From Oligoflexia bacterium (GTDB taxonomy: Bacteria; Bdellovibrionota; Bdellovibrionia; Bdellovibrionales; Bdellovibrionaceae), in assembly GCA_016861345.1 (NCBI GenBank), contig BOLD01000008.1:62001-126000 (forward strand): a stretch of DNA of 64,000 nt, written 5' to 3'. Positions within the stretch are counted from its first letter, which is position 1; each line of letters starts with the position of its first letter. The position numbers were made by a program, and so were the translations under genes. The notes beneath the pieces are model-generated. The model saw only the letters and a program-made list of their open reading frames with translations. It was not told where the DNA came from and did not search any database. This document shows, in pieces, positions 47,986 to 58,604 of the stretch.

Positions 47986-48609
47986 ATGTCAAAAGTTGAT
48001 GTATTGAACTGGAAGAAAGAAAAAGTTGGAACAGTTGATTTAAACTCAGATGTTTTTTCAACTGAAGTAAAAAAAGAGTTGCTGCACACTGTGGTTAATT
48101 GGCAGTTGGCTTCACGTCGTCAGGGTACTCATATGGTAAAGACGAGAAGTCTTGTGAGCGGCGGAGGAAAGAAGCCGTTTAAGCAAAAAGGAACTGGAGG
48201 AGCTCGTCAGGGTAGTACTCGATCTCCTTTGATGCCTGGTGGTGCGAAGTTGTTTGGACCAATTCCTCGAACTTATGAGTTTGCGCTTCCCAAGAAAATA
48301 CGTCGATTGGGTTTGCGAATGGCTCTTTCGCACTTAAATAAACAAGGTAAATTATTTGTTGTTGCAGATATGAGTTCCGAGGGTAAGACTGCTGAATTGG
48401 CCAAAAGACTGAAGGCATTTGGAGCTACAAAGGCGCTCCTTGTGGACTCAAAGATCGATGATAAATTTAAACAAGCATCTAATAATCTGGCTACTTATAA
48501 ATATTCTCCAGTAGATGGTTTGAATGTGTTCGACTTGTTGAAGTACGACATGGCTATTCTGACTAAAGATTCTGTTGATAAAGTAGTTGAAAGATGTTTG
48601 GCGGAGTAG
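47986..48609 (+). CDS. rplD: 50S ribosomal protein L4
   Basis: Tunnel protein, 207 residues, with the loop K-P-F-K-Q-K-G-T-G-G-A-R-Q-G-S-T-R. One base separates it from rplC, whose end contains its AAGGAGG. Regulates the S10 operon in E. coli; not shown here. Confidence 0.98.
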   Translation: MSKVDVLNWKKEKVGTVDLNSDVFSTEVKKELLHTVVNWQLASRRQGTHMVKTRSLVSGGGKKPFKQKGTGGARQGSTRSPLMPGGAKLFGPIPRTYEFALPKKIRRLGLRMALSHLNKQGKLFVVADMSSEGKTAELAKRLKAFGATKALLVDSKIDDKFKQASNNLATYKYSPVDGLNVFDLLKYDMAILTKDSVDKVVERCLAE

Positions 48610-48611
48610 TT

Positions 48612-48890
48612 ATGAAGCAAGTTATTAAACGTCCATTAATTACTGAGAAAAATACCATACATAACGCTATGGGCGTGTATGTATTTGAAGTTAATACGCA
48701 AGCAACTAAGCCAGAAATAAAAAAAGCTGTTGAAAAGAGCTTTGGTGTAAAAGTTGATTCAGTGAACACAAGCCAGTGTCGAGGTCATGTCAAAATGACC
48801 AAGTATGGAGCGGGAAAAGTTCCTCATTGGAAAAAGGCTTATGTAAAGCTTATGCCTGGCGAGAAAATCGCTCTATTTGAGGGAGTGTAA
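48612..48890 (+). CDS. rplW: 50S ribosomal protein L23
   Basis: Tunnel-exit docking site for trigger factor and SRP. The ATG at 48612 (after GGAG, two bases beyond the rplD stop) gives 92 residues and the usual K-R-P-L-I-T-E-K-N. An in-frame ATG at 48594 lies inside rplD and is unlikely. Confidence 0.97.
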   Translation: MKQVIKRPLITEKNTIHNAMGVYVFEVNTQATKPEIKKAVEKSFGVKVDSVNTSQCRGHVKMTKYGAGKVPHWKKAYVKLMPGEKIALFEGV

Positions 48891-48893
48891 AAT

Positions 48894-49712
48894 ATGGGAA
48901 TCAAGGTATTTAATCCAAGATCAAGTGGGCAGCGTGGGAAGCTTGGTTTTGATTTTAAAGAGATCACAAAAAAGACGCCCGAAAAATCACTGGTTGAAAT
49001 TATCAAAAAAACAGGTGCTCGTAATAATACAGGTATGATCACTATGCGCCATATTGGCGGTGGTCATAAGAAAAAGTATCGACTTGTTGATTTCAAACGT
49101 TCAAAAGTTGATATACCAGCTAAGGTTGTTGCAATAGAGTATGACCCAAATAGGACATGTCGTATTGCCTTGATCACATATGCTGATGGTCTTAAGTCGT
49201 ACATTATAGCGCCAATTGGCTTAAATGTAGGTGATACAGTTTTATCAAGTGATAAGGCGGATATTAAGCCTGGTAATTCGCTTCCCCTTCATTCAATTCC
49301 GGTTGGAACTACAATCCATAATATTGAAGTTCGACCTGGGAAGGGTGCCCAGATGGTTCGTGGGGCTGGGGCAAGTGCTGTTCTGCTGGCAAAAGAGGGT
49401 GAGTACTGCCAAGTGCGCTTGCCATCTGGAGAAGTTAAAAAGGTTTTATCAGTTTGCAGAGCTTCAATTGGTCAAGTTGGTAATACCGACAATGAAAATA
49501 TTCAATTGGGTAAGGCGGGTCGTTCACGTTGGAAAGGCATTCGTCCTTCCGTTCGTGGTATGGCAATGAACCCTGTGGATCATCCACTTGGGGGCGGTGA
49601 GGGTGTCGGTAAGGGGCATCATCCTGTTACTCCATGGGGTCAGCCTTGCAAGGGTTATAAGACAAGAAATAACAAGAGAACAGACTCTTCAATTGTTAAG
49701 AGACGTAAGTAG
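48894..49712 (+). CDS. rplB: 50S ribosomal protein L2
   Basis: Helps form the peptidyl transferase centre. 272 residues; R-H-I-G-G-G-H-K-K and the catalytic-region G[15 protein letters not shown] are intact. Confidence 0.99.
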   Translation: MGIKVFNPRSSGQRGKLGFDFKEITKKTPEKSLVEIIKKTGARNNTGMITMRHIGGGHKKKYRLVDFKRSKVDIPAKVVAIEYDPNRTCRIALITYADGLKSYIIAPIGLNVGDTVLSSDKADIKPGNSLPLHSIPVGTTIHNIEVRPGKGAQMVRGAGASAVLLAKEGEYCQVRLPSGEVKKVLSVCRASIGQVGNTDNENIQLGKAGRSRWKGIRPSVRGMAMNPVDHPLGGGEGVGKGHHPVTPWGQPCKGYKTRNNKRTDSSIVKRRK

Positions 49713-49721
49713 AGGTAGGTC

Positions 49722-50021
49722 GTGGCACGTTCAATAAAAAAAGGTCCATTTATCGATAATCATCTTCTTAAGAAGATTGATCATGCGGTTGCAAAAAATG
49801 ACAAGAAAGTTATTAAGACATGGTCACGCAGATCAACGATTCTGCCAGAGGCCGTGGGACTTACTTTTGCTGTACATAACGGTCGAAAGTTTGTTCCAGT
49901 TTATGTGACAGAAAATATGATTGGTCACAAGCTTGGTGAATTTGCTCCAACAAGAACCTTTAGTGGTCATGCTGAGAAGAAGGCGGCTCCTGCGTCTGGC
50001 GCTCCAGCGGCAAAGAAATAG
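49722..50021 (+). CDS. rpsS: 30S ribosomal protein S19
   Basis: Head protein contacting the A site. 99 residues from GTG; core [22 protein letters not shown]. The last 15 residues (Ala/Lys/Pro-rich) are a short extension beyond the usual end. Confidence 0.98.
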   Translation: MARSIKKGPFIDNHLLKKIDHAVAKNDKKVIKTWSRRSTILPEAVGLTFAVHNGRKFVPVYVTENMIGHKLGEFAPTRTFSGHAEKKAAPASGAPAAKK

Positions 50022-50033
50022 TAGAGGTAGGCA

Positions 50034-50366
50034 ATGGAAGTAAAAGCAAGTCTTCGATACGCAAGGGTAGGGGCACAAAAGGCACGATTGGTTGCCGATG
50101 CTGTGCGAGGTAAGGATGTTGGTTACGCAATTAAAACGCTGACATTTTTGAATAAAAAAACTGCAGATTTGATGAAGAAATTAATCGAATCTGCCGTGGC
50201 AAACGCAGATTATAAAAAATCAATTGATCTTGATAAACTGTATGTGAAGTCTGTTTGGGTTGATGAGGGACCAGTCTTGAAACGCTGGAGGCCAAGAGCT
50301 CAGGGACGTGCATTCGGTGTTAGAAAGAAAACTAGCCACATCAACGTAGTTTTGGATGAGAGGTAA
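50034..50366 (+). CDS. rplV: 50S ribosomal protein L22
   Basis: Tunnel protein, 110 residues, with [20 protein letters not shown] ribosome site right after the rpsS stop. Confidence 0.98.
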   Translation: MEVKASLRYARVGAQKARLVADAVRGKDVGYAIKTLTFLNKKTADLMKKLIESAVANADYKKSIDLDKLYVKSVWVDEGPVLKRWRPRAQGRAFGVRKKTSHINVVLDER

Positions 50367-50368
50367 TC

Positions 50369-51034
50369 GTGGGACAAAAGGTTAACCCGATTGGATTAAG
50401 AGTAGGTGTGATTCGAACTTGGGACTCTCGCTGGTATGCGAAGGGTAAACAATATTTCGAAAACCTTCATGAGGATATTAAGCTTCGAAAGTATCTTAAG
50501 CAAAAACTTAAGCATGCTGGGGTTGCAAAAATCGAAATGGAGAGAGCTGCCAAGAAAATTAAGATCATTATCCATACAGCTCGCCCAGGTGTTGTTATTG
50601 GCAAAAAGGGAACTGGAATCGATGCCCTTAAGGCAGATGTTCAAAAGCTAACTCCAAATGAAGTATTTCTTAGTATTCAAGAAGTTCGTAAGCCAGATCT
50701 AGATGCTCAGTTAGTCGCTGAGAGCATTGCGCTTCAGCTTGAAAAGCGAATTTCTTGGAGAAGAGCGATGAAGAAAGCTATGGCCGCAGCTATCAAGGGC
50801 GGGGTGCGTGGTATTAAGATTCGCGTGTCTGGTCGCTTGGATGGTGCGGAAATTGCGCGCTCTGAATGGTACAACGAAAAAAGTGTTCCTTTGCATACGC
50901 TACGTGCAGATATTGATTATGGAACGGCAGAAGCTTTAACGGCATATGGTATTATCGGTGTTAAAGTATGGATTTATAAAGGTGATATCCTTTCTGCTCG
51001 AGAGGTAGAGGAGGCTGGCCGTGTTAAGTCCTAA
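50369..51034 (+). CDS. rpsC: 30S ribosomal protein S3
   Basis: Guards mRNA entry. 221 residues from GTG, with the KH domain (G-V-V-I-G-K-K-G) and the S3 C-terminal domain ([10 protein letters not shown]). Overlaps rplP by 14 bases. Confidence 0.98.
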   Translation: MGQKVNPIGLRVGVIRTWDSRWYAKGKQYFENLHEDIKLRKYLKQKLKHAGVAKIEMERAAKKIKIIIHTARPGVVIGKKGTGIDALKADVQKLTPNEVFLSIQEVRKPDLDAQLVAESIALQLEKRISWRRAMKKAMAAAIKGGVRGIKIRVSGRLDGAEIARSEWYNEKSVPLHTLRADIDYGTAEALTAYGIIGVKVWIYKGDILSAREVEEAGRVKS

Positions 51035-51428
51035 GAGAGTTAAATACAGAAAGCAGTTTGTTGGTCGCGCCAGAGGTGTTGCGACTCGCGGTTGCAATTT
51101 AGATTTTGGAGACTTTGGTCTTCAGGCTATTGATGAGGCAAGAATGACAGCTCGTCAATTAGAGGCTGCTCGTATTGCGATTTCAAGAAGCATTAAGCGT
51201 GGTGGTAAGATCTGGTGCCGCGTTTATCCAGATGTTCCTGTAACAAAGAAACCTGCAGAGGTTCGAATGGGTAGTGGTAAGGGTAATCCGGAGTTTTGGA
51301 TCGCTCGTATACGTCCAGGTAGAATTTTGTTTGAGATGAATGGTGTGACAAAAGAGCAGGCGCAAGAGGCCTTCTTGAGAGCGGCTCACAAGTTGCCATT
51401 TAAGACCAAATTTTTGGTGAGGGAGTAG
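51021..51428 (+). CDS. rplP: 50S ribosomal protein L16
   Basis: Binds near the A-site tRNA. 135 residues from a GTG inside rps[15 protein letters not shown], and G-x-G-K-G-N-P-E-F-W are typical. Confidence 0.98.
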   Translation: MLSPKRVKYRKQFVGRARGVATRGCNLDFGDFGLQAIDEARMTARQLEAARIAISRSIKRGGKIWCRVYPDVPVTKKPAEVRMGSGKGNPEFWIARIRPGRILFEMNGVTKEQAQEAFLRAAHKLPFKTKFLVRE

Positions 51429-51431
51429 GCT

Positions 51432-51623
51432 ATGAAGTTCACAGATGCAAAAGATATGACTGTAGCTGAATTGAATAAAAAATTAAAATCGATCAAAGCT
51501 GATATGTTTGAGGCAAAGATGAAAAATACTTTAGGTCAGCTTTCTAATCCGATTGAAATTCGTCAAATGAGAAAGTCAGTTGCGCGAATTAAAACTGCAC
51601 TTTCTGCGAAAGCTAAGAAGTAG
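51432..51623 (+). CDS. rpmC: 50S ribosomal protein L29
   Basis: 63-residue helical-hairpin protein at the tunnel exit; L-S-N-P-x-x-I-R-x-x-R-K-x-V-A-R-I is characteristic. Three bases after rplP. Confidence 0.96.
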   Translation: MKFTDAKDMTVAELNKKLKSIKADMFEAKMKNTLGQLSNPIEIRQMRKSVARIKTALSAKAKK

Positions 51624-51631
51624 AGGAATCT

Positions 51632-51904
51632 ATGGCTAATCAAGAGAATTCAAGAGGTCGAAAAATTGAGGTTGTTGGAGAGGTTATCTCAAACAAGATG
51701 GATAAGACAATTTCCGTTATGATTTATCGTCTTGTTAAACACCCAAAGTACGGAAAATATATGAAAAGAACTTCTGTATTTAAGGCTCATGATGAAAAAA
51801 ATGAGGCTAAAGTGGGTGATAAGGTAAAAATTCGTGAAACTCGCCCATTGAGTAAAACAAAGCGCTGGACGTTAGTTTCAGTTGTTGAAGCGGTAAAGAG
51901 CTAG
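51632..51904 (+). CDS. rpsQ: 30S ribosomal protein S17
   Basis: 90 residues; G-x-V-x-S-x-K-M-D-K-T, H-P-K-Y-G-K-Y and G-D[14 protein letters not shown] mark the OB fold. TAG stop of rpmC is part of its ribosome site. Confidence 0.98.
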   Translation: MANQENSRGRKIEVVGEVISNKMDKTISVMIYRLVKHPKYGKYMKRTSVFKAHDEKNEAKVGDKVKIRETRPLSKTKRWTLVSVVEAVKS

Positions 51905-51913
51905 GAGAGACTT

Positions 51914-52282
51914 ATGATTCAAATGCAAACTCGACTTAATGTCGCAGATAATTCAGGCGCGAAAGAAGTCATGTGTATTAAAGTCATTGGTGGATCAAAA
52001 CGTCGGTATGCTTCAATCGGAGACATTGTTATTGTATCGATTAAAGAAGCATTGCCAAATGCCAAGGTTAAAAAGGGCGACGTGGCAAAGGCGGTAGTCG
52101 TGCGCACAGTTCAGAAGCTTCGACGTCCGGATGGTAGCTATATTCGATTTGATGATAATTCCGCAGTGCTGATTAATGCGGCGAAAGAGCCAATTGGAAC
52201 ACGTATTTTCGGACCGGTAGCTAGAGAGCTTCGAGCGAAACAATTTGTGAAAATTGTGTCACTAGCTCCAGAAGTGTTATAG
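51914..52282 (+). CDS. rplN: 50S ribosomal protein L14
   Basis: 122 residues; M-I-Q-M-Q-T[11 protein letters not shown] start and [11 protein letters not shown] near the end. It is followed after nine bases by rplE; the usual rplX gene between them is missing. Confidence 0.98.
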   Translation: MIQMQTRLNVADNSGAKEVMCIKVIGGSKRRYASIGDIVIVSIKEALPNAKVKKGDVAKAVVVRTVQKLRRPDGSYIRFDDNSAVLINAAKEPIGTRIFGPVARELRAKQFVKIVSLAPEVL

Positions 52283-52291
52283 GAGTACAAA

Positions 52292-52831
52292 ATGAATCGA
52301 TTACAAAGTAAGTACAATACCGAGTTGGTTCCTCAGTTGATGAAGCAGTTGGGTAAGAAAAATGTGATGGAGCTGCCAAAGCTTGAGAAAATCGTCATTA
52401 GCGTAACAACTAGTGATGCTGTTGGAAATCCCAAGTTACTTAATGGCGTTGTAGATGAGCTTACTGCAATCACTGGCCAGAAAGCAGTTATTACAAAGGC
52501 AAAGAAGGCGATTTCTAACTTCAAATTGAGAAAAGGTATTCCTCTAGGAGTAAGAGTCACTCTACGCAAAGAGAAAATGTGGGCATTTATTGATAAGCTT
52601 GCAAATCTCACTTTGCCACGAGTTCGTGACTTTAGAGGACTGCCAAATCGTGGTTTTGATGGGCGAGGAAATTACAATATGGGCCTGAAAGAGCAGATTG
52701 TTTTTCCAGAAATCAACTATGACAAAGTTGAAAAAGTTCGTGGCTTAAATATTACTATTTGTACATCAGCGAAGAATGACGCAGATGGAAAAGCGTTATT
52801 AGAGGCACTCGGAATGCCTTTCAGAAAATAA
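52292..52831 (+). CDS. rplE: 50S ribosomal protein L5
   Basis: Central-protuberance protein that holds 5S rRNA. 179 residues; F-K-L-R-x-G-x-P-L-G, L-P-R-V-R-D-F-R-G and F-D-G-R-G-N-Y are conserved. The segment usually reading N-M-G-V-G-E-A is S-V-T-T-S-D-A here, an unusual change near residue 35-41. Confidence 0.97.
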   Translation: MNRLQSKYNTELVPQLMKQLGKKNVMELPKLEKIVISVTTSDAVGNPKLLNGVVDELTAITGQKAVITKAKKAISNFKLRKGIPLGVRVTLRKEKMWAFIDKLANLTLPRVRDFRGLPNRGFDGRGNYNMGLKEQIVFPEINYDKVEKVRGLNITICTSAKNDADGKALLEALGMPFRK

Positions 52832-52844
52832 AGGTAGGTGGATC

Positions 52845-53150
52845 TTGGCTCGTAAAGCAAGTATTGAGAAAAACAATAAACGAAAACTGATGGCCTCCAA
52901 GTACGGTCAATATCGTAATGAGTTACGTAATAAGGCTGTTGATCAAAAGCTATCAGAAGAGGAAAGAATGATGGCCCGTAAGAAGTTACAAGATCTTCCG
53001 CGGGATACATCTGCATGTCGCGTAATTACACGATGTGAGGTTACGGGACGGCCTCGTGGAAACTACCGTAAATTTGGACTTTCACGATTATCATTTAGAC
53101 AATTAGCCCTTGATGGAAAATTGCCGGGCGTAACTAAGGCTAGCTGGTAG
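52845..53150 (+). CDS. rpsN: 30S ribosomal protein S14 (long, zinc-free form)
   Basis: 101 residues from a TTG with AAGGTAGG. It lacks the paired C-x-x-C zinc site of the short form, like E. coli S14. C-terminal G-R-P-R-G-x-Y-R-K-F-G-L-S-R is typical. Confidence 0.97.
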   Translation: MARKASIEKNNKRKLMASKYGQYRNELRNKAVDQKLSEEERMMARKKLQDLPRDTSACRVITRCEVTGRPRGNYRKFGLSRLSFRQLALDGKLPGVTKASW

Positions 53151-53161
53151 AGGAGCTGAAC

Positions 53162-53551
53162 ATGGATACTATTGCCCAATTTTTAACACGAATCAGAAAT
53201 GCAGGCGTTGCCAAGCATGAGAAAGTTGATATGCCGGCATCTAAGGTTAGAGTTGGTATTGCTGAGATTCTTGTTAATTCAGGATTAATTAGAAGTTACA
53301 AGGTTGCAAAAGATAGTAAACAGGGCATTATGCGTGTTTACTTGAAATACAATGAGGCGGGCGATCACGCCATATCGACTATTCAGCGAGTAAGTCGCCC
53401 AGGTCGAAGAGTTTATATAAAGGCAACGGAAGTGCCGGTTGTAAGATCAGGATTAGGAACCTCTATTTTGAGCACCAGTAAAGGTTTGATGACGGGTGCC
53501 GACGCTAAGGAAAAAAACCTTGGCGGCGAGCTGATTTGTAAGATTTGGTAG
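53162..53551 (+). CDS. rpsH: 30S ribosomal protein S8
   Basis: 129 residues; D-x-I-A-x-x-L-T-R-I-R-N-A, S-R-P-G-R-R-V and the C-terminal S-T-S-K-G-L-M-T / G-G-E-L-I-C-K-I-W. Represses the spc operon in E. coli via a site before rplE; the short gap here makes the same mechanism less certain. Confidence 0.98.
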   Translation: MDTIAQFLTRIRNAGVAKHEKVDMPASKVRVGIAEILVNSGLIRSYKVAKDSKQGIMRVYLKYNEAGDHAISTIQRVSRPGRRVYIKATEVPVVRSGLGTSILSTSKGLMTGADAKEKNLGGELICKIW

Positions 53552-53558
53552 GTGGAAT

Positions 53559-54101
53559 ATGTCTCGTATAGGAAAAGCACCAATTTATTTTGACGATAAG
53601 GTTCAGGTGAATGTTACTCCCGCAAATGAGGTTGTGTTAAAGGGAGGAAAGAATTCTTTATCTTTTAAGATGAAATCTGAAGTATCAGCTAAGGTAGAAG
53701 GTAAAAAGATAATATTAGTTCGTAATCAAGAGACGAAAGAAGCAAAGTCTCTTCATGGCCTTTATCGCGCTTTGATTCAAAATGCCGTTTCTGGTCTATC
53801 GAAGGGATTTACACGTTCTCTTGAACTTCATGGAGTCGGATATCGAGCTAATGTTGCTGGCAAGAAACTAGAGCTATCATTGGGTTTCAGCCACCCTGTG
53901 TTGTTTGATATTCCAGATGGAATTGAAATTAAGGTTGATAAACAAACACTCATTAGCGTTAACGGCGCCAATAAAGAGTTAGTCGGTCAGGTTGCAGCTA
54001 AGATTCGCAGTTTTAGACCACCAGAGCCATACCTTGGCAAAGGTGTTCGATATGCTGGTGAGCACATTCGTAGAAAAGCTGGTAAGTCGGCTGGGAAATA
54101 A
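53559..54101 (+). CDS. rplF: 50S ribosomal protein L6
   Basis: 180 residues, two repeated alpha/beta domains, ending P-E-P-Y-x-G-K-G-V-R-Y. Binds near the sarcin-ricin loop. Confidence 0.98.
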   Translation: MSRIGKAPIYFDDKVQVNVTPANEVVLKGGKNSLSFKMKSEVSAKVEGKKIILVRNQETKEAKSLHGLYRALIQNAVSGLSKGFTRSLELHGVGYRANVAGKKLELSLGFSHPVLFDIPDGIEIKVDKQTLISVNGANKELVGQVAAKIRSFRPPEPYLGKGVRYAGEHIRRKAGKSAGK

Positions 54102-54112
54102 TAGGGGTTGAT

Positions 54113-54481
54113 ATGAAATTAAAACTTCACAAAAGAACGGCAGACAGACAAGCGGCTCGTCTGACAAAGAAGGTTCGAATTCGAAAAAAAGTTACTGGCA
54201 CTGCTGAGCGCCCGCGTCTTTGTATTTATAGAAGTGGCAAGCATATGTATGCCCAAATTATTGATGATGTTAAGGGTGCAACTGTTGTGGCGGCTTCATC
54301 TTTAACTGTGAAGACGGATAAATCTGGTAAAGATCTAGCAACACTTGTTGGTAAAGAGGTTGCCAAGCTGGCATCAACAAAGGGAATTAAATCAGTTGTA
54401 TTTGATCGAAATGGATTCATTTATCATGGGCGAGTAAAAGCCTTGGCAGATGGAGCTCGTGAGGGTGGTCTTAGTTTCTAA
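54113..54481 (+). CDS. rplR: 50S ribosomal protein L18
   Basis: 122 residues; binds 5S rRNA. R-L-C-I-Y-R-S and the C-terminal [17 protein letters not shown] are family marks. Confidence 0.98.
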   Translation: MKLKLHKRTADRQAARLTKKVRIRKKVTGTAERPRLCIYRSGKHMYAQIIDDVKGATVVAASSLTVKTDKSGKDLATLVGKEVAKLASTKGIKSVVFDRNGFIYHGRVKALADGAREGGLSF

Positions 54482-54493
54482 AGGGAGATAGAA

Positions 54494-54940
54494 GTGGAAA
54501 AACAAACTTCAGAATTTGAAGAGAGAGTAGTAACGATCAACCGTGTTACCAAAGTCGTGAAGGGTGGACGTCGTTTTTCGTTTGCGGCATTGGTAGTTGT
54601 AGGTAATAAGACTGGGGACGTTGGTTTTGGAAGTGGCAAGGCTGGTGAGGTTCCAGAGGCAATTGGTAAAGCAAGTCGATCTGCAAAAAAATCTGTTAAG
54701 TCGATGATGCTGAAGGAAGGTACGATTCCTCATGAGGTTGTTGGAACCTACGGAACCACAAAGGTATTAATGAAGCCAGCTACAGCTGGAACAGGCGTTA
54801 TTGCTGGTGGAGCTGTGCGAGCGGTACTCGAGTCTGTTGGAGTTAAAGACATTTTGACTAAGTGCCTTGGCAGTAGAAATCCGCACAATGTTGTTCGGGC
54901 AACAATGAACGGACTTCGCCAATTGAAAGTTCAAAAATAA
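54494..54940 (+). CDS. rpsE: 30S ribosomal protein S5
   Basis: 148 residues from GTG, shorter than E. coli (167) because both tails are brief. The double-stranded RNA-binding N-terminal domain (E-E-R-V-V-x-I-N-R-V-x-K-V-V-K-G-G-R) and C-terminal domain are complete. Confidence 0.98.
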   Translation: MEKQTSEFEERVVTINRVTKVVKGGRRFSFAALVVVGNKTGDVGFGSGKAGEVPEAIGKASRSAKKSVKSMMLKEGTIPHEVVGTYGTTKVLMKPATAGTGVIAGGAVRAVLESVGVKDILTKCLGSRNPHNVVRATMNGLRQLKVQK

Positions 54941-54960
54941 TTAGGTAAGCGAGGATCTAT

Positions 54961-55146
54961 ATGGCAAAGACATTTCAGGTTACTCAAAAAAGATCTCTCA
55001 TTGGCTGCACAGAGTCGCAGAGAGCGACAATGTTAGCTCTTGGTTTAAGAGGCCGACATAGCAGTGTTATCGTAAAAGATAATCCAGCAAATCGTGGGCA
55101 GATCATGAAAGTTCAACATTTAGTTGAAGTAAAGGTTCAGAGGTAG
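54961..55146 (+). CDS. rpmD: 50S ribosomal protein L30
   Basis: 61 residues; the K-R-S-L-I-G-C and L-G-L-R motifs and the final V-x-H-L-V-E-V-K are typical. The preceding gap of 20 bases is the longest in this stretch. Confidence 0.95.
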   Translation: MAKTFQVTQKRSLIGCTESQRATMLALGLRGRHSSVIVKDNPANRGQIMKVQHLVEVKVQR

Positions 55147-55149
55147 GTT

Positions 55150-55587
55150 ATGAGTTTGTTGTCTACATTAGCCCCAGCTCCGGGAGCAACACATTATCAA
55201 AAAAGAATTGGCCGTGGTCGAGGATCAGGTCTTGGTCAAACCTCAGGTAAGGGTGGCAAAGGTCAAACGGCTCGCTCTGGAGGACGAATTCGTCGTGGTT
55301 TTGAGGGAGGGCAAACTCCTCTTATCCGACGATTGCCAAAGTTTGGTTTTAGCAACACAGCATTTGAGACTATTTATTCGGTCGTGAATCTTGACAACTT
55401 GGAAAAATTGTCAGGTGTTGTTACTCCTGATTCACTAAAAGAGGCTGGATTGGTACATCATTTACCGGTAAAAATTTTGGGGCGGGGAAAACTCACGAAA
55501 GCTTTAACTGTAAAAGCTCATAAATTTAGTGAAACTGCAAAAAAGGCGATTGAAGCAGCAGGCGGAAAAGTCGAAATCATCAAGTAG
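55150..55587 (+). CDS. rplO: 50S ribosomal protein L15
   Basis: 145 residues; Gly/Arg-rich N-terminus (R-I-G-R-G-R-G-S-G-x-G) and F-E-G-G-Q-T-P-L-x-R-R-L-P-K-F-G-F. Three bases after rpmD. Confidence 0.98.
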   Translation: MSLLSTLAPAPGATHYQKRIGRGRGSGLGQTSGKGGKGQTARSGGRIRRGFEGGQTPLIRRLPKFGFSNTAFETIYSVVNLDNLEKLSGVVTPDSLKEAGLVHHLPVKILGRGKLTKALTVKAHKFSETAKKAIEAAGGKVEIIK

Positions 55588-55595
55588 GTGCAACA

Positions 55596-56912
55596 GTGGA
55601 AGAAAGTACTAAGAATAATGACCTTGTTAAAAGAGTTTTGTTCACATTAGCAATGTTAGCAGTATATCGAGTTGGTGTACATGTTCCAACTCCGGGCGTT
55701 GATAGTGCGGCAGTGATGTCTTTTTTTCAAGCTCAGAGTTCTGGGATTTTTGGGCTTTTTAATACCTTTACCGGCGGAGCGCTTTCTCAGTTTTCAGTTT
55801 TTGCTCTTGGTATTATGCCCTACATTTCGTCATCAATTATTTTTCAACTTTTGACATCAGCTGTTCCTTACCTTGAGGCCCTTAAAAAAGAGGGTGAGCA
55901 TGGCAGAAGAAAAATCAATCAATATACACGTTATGCAACTGTCTTGTTGGCAGTTATCCAGGGTTATGGAATTAGCACATGGTTGTCAAATTCAGTTAGT
56001 CCTGAAGGTAAGAGCCTAGTCATATCTACAGTGGTCGGAGGCTTTGTTCCTTTCAAAATGATGACTATTATTACCCTCACAGCTGGTACATGCTTCATTA
56101 TGTGGCTTGGAGAGCAGATTACGGAGAGAGGTATTGGTAATGGTTCAAGTTTGATCATTTTCACAGGTATTGCAGCTTCGATTCCTAACGGAGCGACTCA
56201 GCTTTTTTCTCTGGTACAGAATGGAGAGATGAGCTCTGCAGTTGCTTTGATTATCGTGGCTTTTATGGTGTTAATCATAGCCGCTGTTATATTCATGGAA
56301 GTGGCGCAACGTCGGATTCCAATCCAATATTCAATGAGAGGGCAGGGAATGCAGTCTGTGGCTGCGCCCTCTAGCCATCTTCCAATTAAAATAAATTTTT
56401 CCGGTGTTATTCCCCCTATTTTTGCAAGCTCTCTTCTTATGTTTCCGGCAACTATGGCGCAATTTGTTCAGACTCCATGGTTAAAATCAATGCAAGAGGC
56501 ACTCAGTCCCTCAGGAACGATCTATAATATCTTGTTCGTCGGTTTGATTTTATTTTTTGCGTTTTTCTATACCGAAATAGTTTTTAACCCGAATGACGTT
56601 GCGGAAAACCTTAAAAAATATGGTGGTTTTATACCGGGTGTACGAGCGGGAAAGAGCACGTCAGACTACATTCAAAAAGTATTAGATCGAGTGAATGTTG
56701 GTGGTGCGATATATTTGAGTGCTGTATGTATCCTGCCTGGAATTTTGATGAATGTAGCTAAGGTGCCTTTCTATTTTGGAGGCACAAGCCTGTTAATTCT
56801 TGTTGGCGTGGCGCTGGATACATCGCAGCAGATTCAGTCTTACATGATAAATCAAAAATATGATGGATTCTTGAAGGGCGCAAAAATCCGAAGTCGGAGG
56901 GTACAATATTGA
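55596..56912 (+). CDS. secY: Preprotein translocase subunit SecY
   Basis: Pore of the Sec translocon, 438 residues from GTG, with ten membrane segments. Plug region F-x-x-F-T-G-G-A, M-P-Y-I-S-S-S-I-I and the cytoplasmic loop R-R-I-P-I-Q-Y are present. Its TGA overlaps the adk TTG start. Confidence 0.98.
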   Translation: MEESTKNNDLVKRVLFTLAMLAVYRVGVHVPTPGVDSAAVMSFFQAQSSGIFGLFNTFTGGALSQFSVFALGIMPYISSSIIFQLLTSAVPYLEALKKEGEHGRRKINQYTRYATVLLAVIQGYGISTWLSNSVSPEGKSLVISTVVGGFVPFKMMTIITLTAGTCFIMWLGEQITERGIGNGSSLIIFTGIAASIPNGATQLFSLVQNGEMSSAVALIIVAFMVLIIAAVIFMEVAQRRIPIQYSMRGQGMQSVAAPSSHLPIKINFSGVIPPIFASSLLMFPATMAQFVQTPWLKSMQEALSPSGTIYNILFVGLILFFAFFYTEIVFNPNDVAENLKKYGGFIPGVRAGKSTSDYIQKVLDRVNVGGAIYLSAVCILPGILMNVAKVPFYFGGTSLLILVGVALDTSQQIQSYMINQKYDGFLKGAKIRSRRVQY

Positions 56913-57547
56913 ACCTCGTGTTGTTTGGAGCTCCTGGGGCAGGGAAAGGTACTCAATCTGAACGGCTAGTTCGAGAGTTGGGTATGGTTCAGATTAGCAC
57001 GGGCGATCTGTTTCGGGCTGCAATTAAAAATAAAACGGCCTTGGGAGTTCAAGCTCAATCGTATATGGATAAGGGACAGCTAGTTCCCGATTCTATAGTT
57101 ATTGGCATGGTTGATGAAGTATTAGCCAATTTAAATGGTAAAAGTTTTATCCTTGATGGTTTTCCACGTAATGTTGCTCAGGCCGAGGCTTTAGGGAAGA
57201 TTCTTAGCCAGAGAAATCTAACGATTGGTAAAGCTATTTTTCTGGAGGTAAGGAAAGAGGACCTATTATCCAGATTGACAGGACGTAGAGTGTGTAAGTC
57301 TTGTGGGGCTGTCTATCATGTGCAGAGCAAGCCTGCTAAGATCTCGGGTGTATGTGATCAGTGTGGGGGAGAAGTCATTCAGCGCAATGACGACAAAGAA
57401 GACGTGATAGCTACAAGACTGAAGACCTATGAAGAAAGTACAGAGCCTCTAAGAGGTTACTATCGAAGTAGTGGACAATATGCCGAAGTAAATGGAGCTC
57501 AGGACGCAGAATTGGTGTTTCAGAGTGTAAAAAGTCTTCTGAAGTAG
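56909..57547 (+). CDS. adk: Adenylate kinase
   Basis: Interconverts AMP, ADP and ATP. 212 residues from a TTG overlapping the secY stop (TTGA); the GGAGG about ten bases upstream supports it. P-loop [10 protein letters not shown], and a LID with four cysteines (C-K-S-C and C-D-Q-C), so the zinc-binding long form. Position after secY is usual. Confidence 0.97.
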   Translation: MNLVLFGAPGAGKGTQSERLVRELGMVQISTGDLFRAAIKNKTALGVQAQSYMDKGQLVPDSIVIGMVDEVLANLNGKSFILDGFPRNVAQAEALGKILSQRNLTIGKAIFLEVRKEDLLSRLTGRRVCKSCGAVYHVQSKPAKISGVCDQCGGEVIQRNDDKEDVIATRLKTYEESTEPLRGYYRSSGQYAEVNGAQDAELVFQSVKSLLK

Positions 57548-57685
57548 TAGGGACTTATTTATATAATGAAATCCTAGACAAGCATCTTGGGTTCGTGCTA
57601 CGTTGGCCAGCCGCTATTTTGGGCCGGTAACAGTAGGTAAAGAAAACATTTGATCACATTGGTGATAGTGGATGGTGGATATTTT

Positions 57686-57799
57686 ATGAAAGTCAGACCT
57701 TCAGTAAAGAAGATTTGTAACAAGTGCAAAATAATTAAACGAAAAGGTGTTATCAGAGTTATCTGTGAAAACACTAAACACAAGCAAAGGCAGGGTTAG
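57686..57799 (+). CDS. rpmJ: 50S ribosomal protein L36
   Basis: A 37-codon gene starting [11 protein letters not shown] and ending K-H-K-Q-R-Q-G. Zinc ligands Cys11, Cys14, Cys27 and His32 are intact, so it is the zinc-binding form. It lies 138 bases after adk and three bases before rpsM. infA, often found here, is absent. The gap before it has a GGCC...GGCC hairpin (about 57605-57635) and may carry a promoter or S4 target. Confidence 0.95.
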   Translation: MKVRPSVKKICNKCKIIKRKGVIRVICENTKHKQRQG

Positions 57800-57802
57800 A
57801 GT

Positions 57803-58177
57803 ATGGCACGTTTAGCGGGTGTTGACCTTCCCAGAAATAAACGAGTGGAAGTGGCCTTAACTTATATTTATGGTATTGGTCGGCCACAGGCGCGAAAAAT
57901 TTGTAAAGAGGCTGGAATTGCTGAAAGCTTGAGAAGCGACAATCTTACAGATGAGCATATCGCAAAAATCAGAAGCATCATTGAAGCTAACCTGAAGGTT
58001 GAGGGTGATCTACGTCGTGAGATTGGAATGGCAATCAAGCGCTTAATGGATCTTAATAGCTACCGAGGAACTCGACACCGTAAAGGTTTGCCAGTGCGAG
58101 GGCAGCGAACACGAACAAATGCGCGTACTCGTAAGGGCCCTAGAAAAACCGTGGCTAATAAGAAAAAAGCTGTATAA
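57803..58177 (+). CDS. rpsM: 30S ribosomal protein S13
   Basis: 124 residues; A-G-V-D-L-P-x-N-K-R, Y-I-Y-G-I-G-R and the C-terminal R-G-Q-R-T-x-T-N-A-R-T-R-K-G. Begins the alpha-operon part. Confidence 0.98.
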   Translation: MARLAGVDLPRNKRVEVALTYIYGIGRPQARKICKEAGIAESLRSDNLTDEHIAKIRSIIEANLKVEGDLRREIGMAIKRLMDLNSYRGTRHRKGLPVRGQRTRTNARTRKGPRKTVANKKKAV

Positions 58178-58203
58178 CGGCTAGCTTGTATTGAGGAGTT
58201 CAT

Positions 58204-58593
58204 GTGAATACAGAGAAAAAGGTTGTTAAAAAGAAAGTTAAAAAGAATGTCCCTGTTGGTCACTGTCACATTCAGGCTGGCTTCGGAAATGTTATCGTTA
58301 CGATAACGGATCCAGCTGGTGATGCTGTATCGTGGTCATCCGCAGGTATGCTTGGTTTCAAAGGTAGCCGAAAGGGCACTCCATTTGCGGCTCAAATGAC
58401 AGCGGAAGATGCTGCAAAAAAAGCAATGGATGCAGGAATGCGCTCAGTTGACGTTTTTCTTAAGGGTCCAGGTGCTGGGCGTGAGCCAGCGGTCAGGGCT
58501 CTTGCCGCAATTGGCATGAGAGTGCTTTCAATGAAAGATGTTACGCCAGTGCCACATAATGGATGTCGTCCTCCAAAACGACGTCGTATCTAA
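58204..58593 (+). CDS. rpsK: 30S ribosomal protein S11
   Basis: 129 residues from GTG; Lys-rich N-terminus, then A-x-F-x-N-x-I-V-T-I-T-D, S-W-S-S-A-G and the end [11 protein letters not shown]. Confidence 0.98.
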   Translation: MNTEKKVVKKKVKKNVPVGHCHIQAGFGNVIVTITDPAGDAVSWSSAGMLGFKGSRKGTPFAAQMTAEDAAKKAMDAGMRSVDVFLKGPGAGREPAVRALAAIGMRVLSMKDVTPVPHNGCRPPKRRRI

Positions 58594-58604
58594 GGAGATA
58601 AGTT

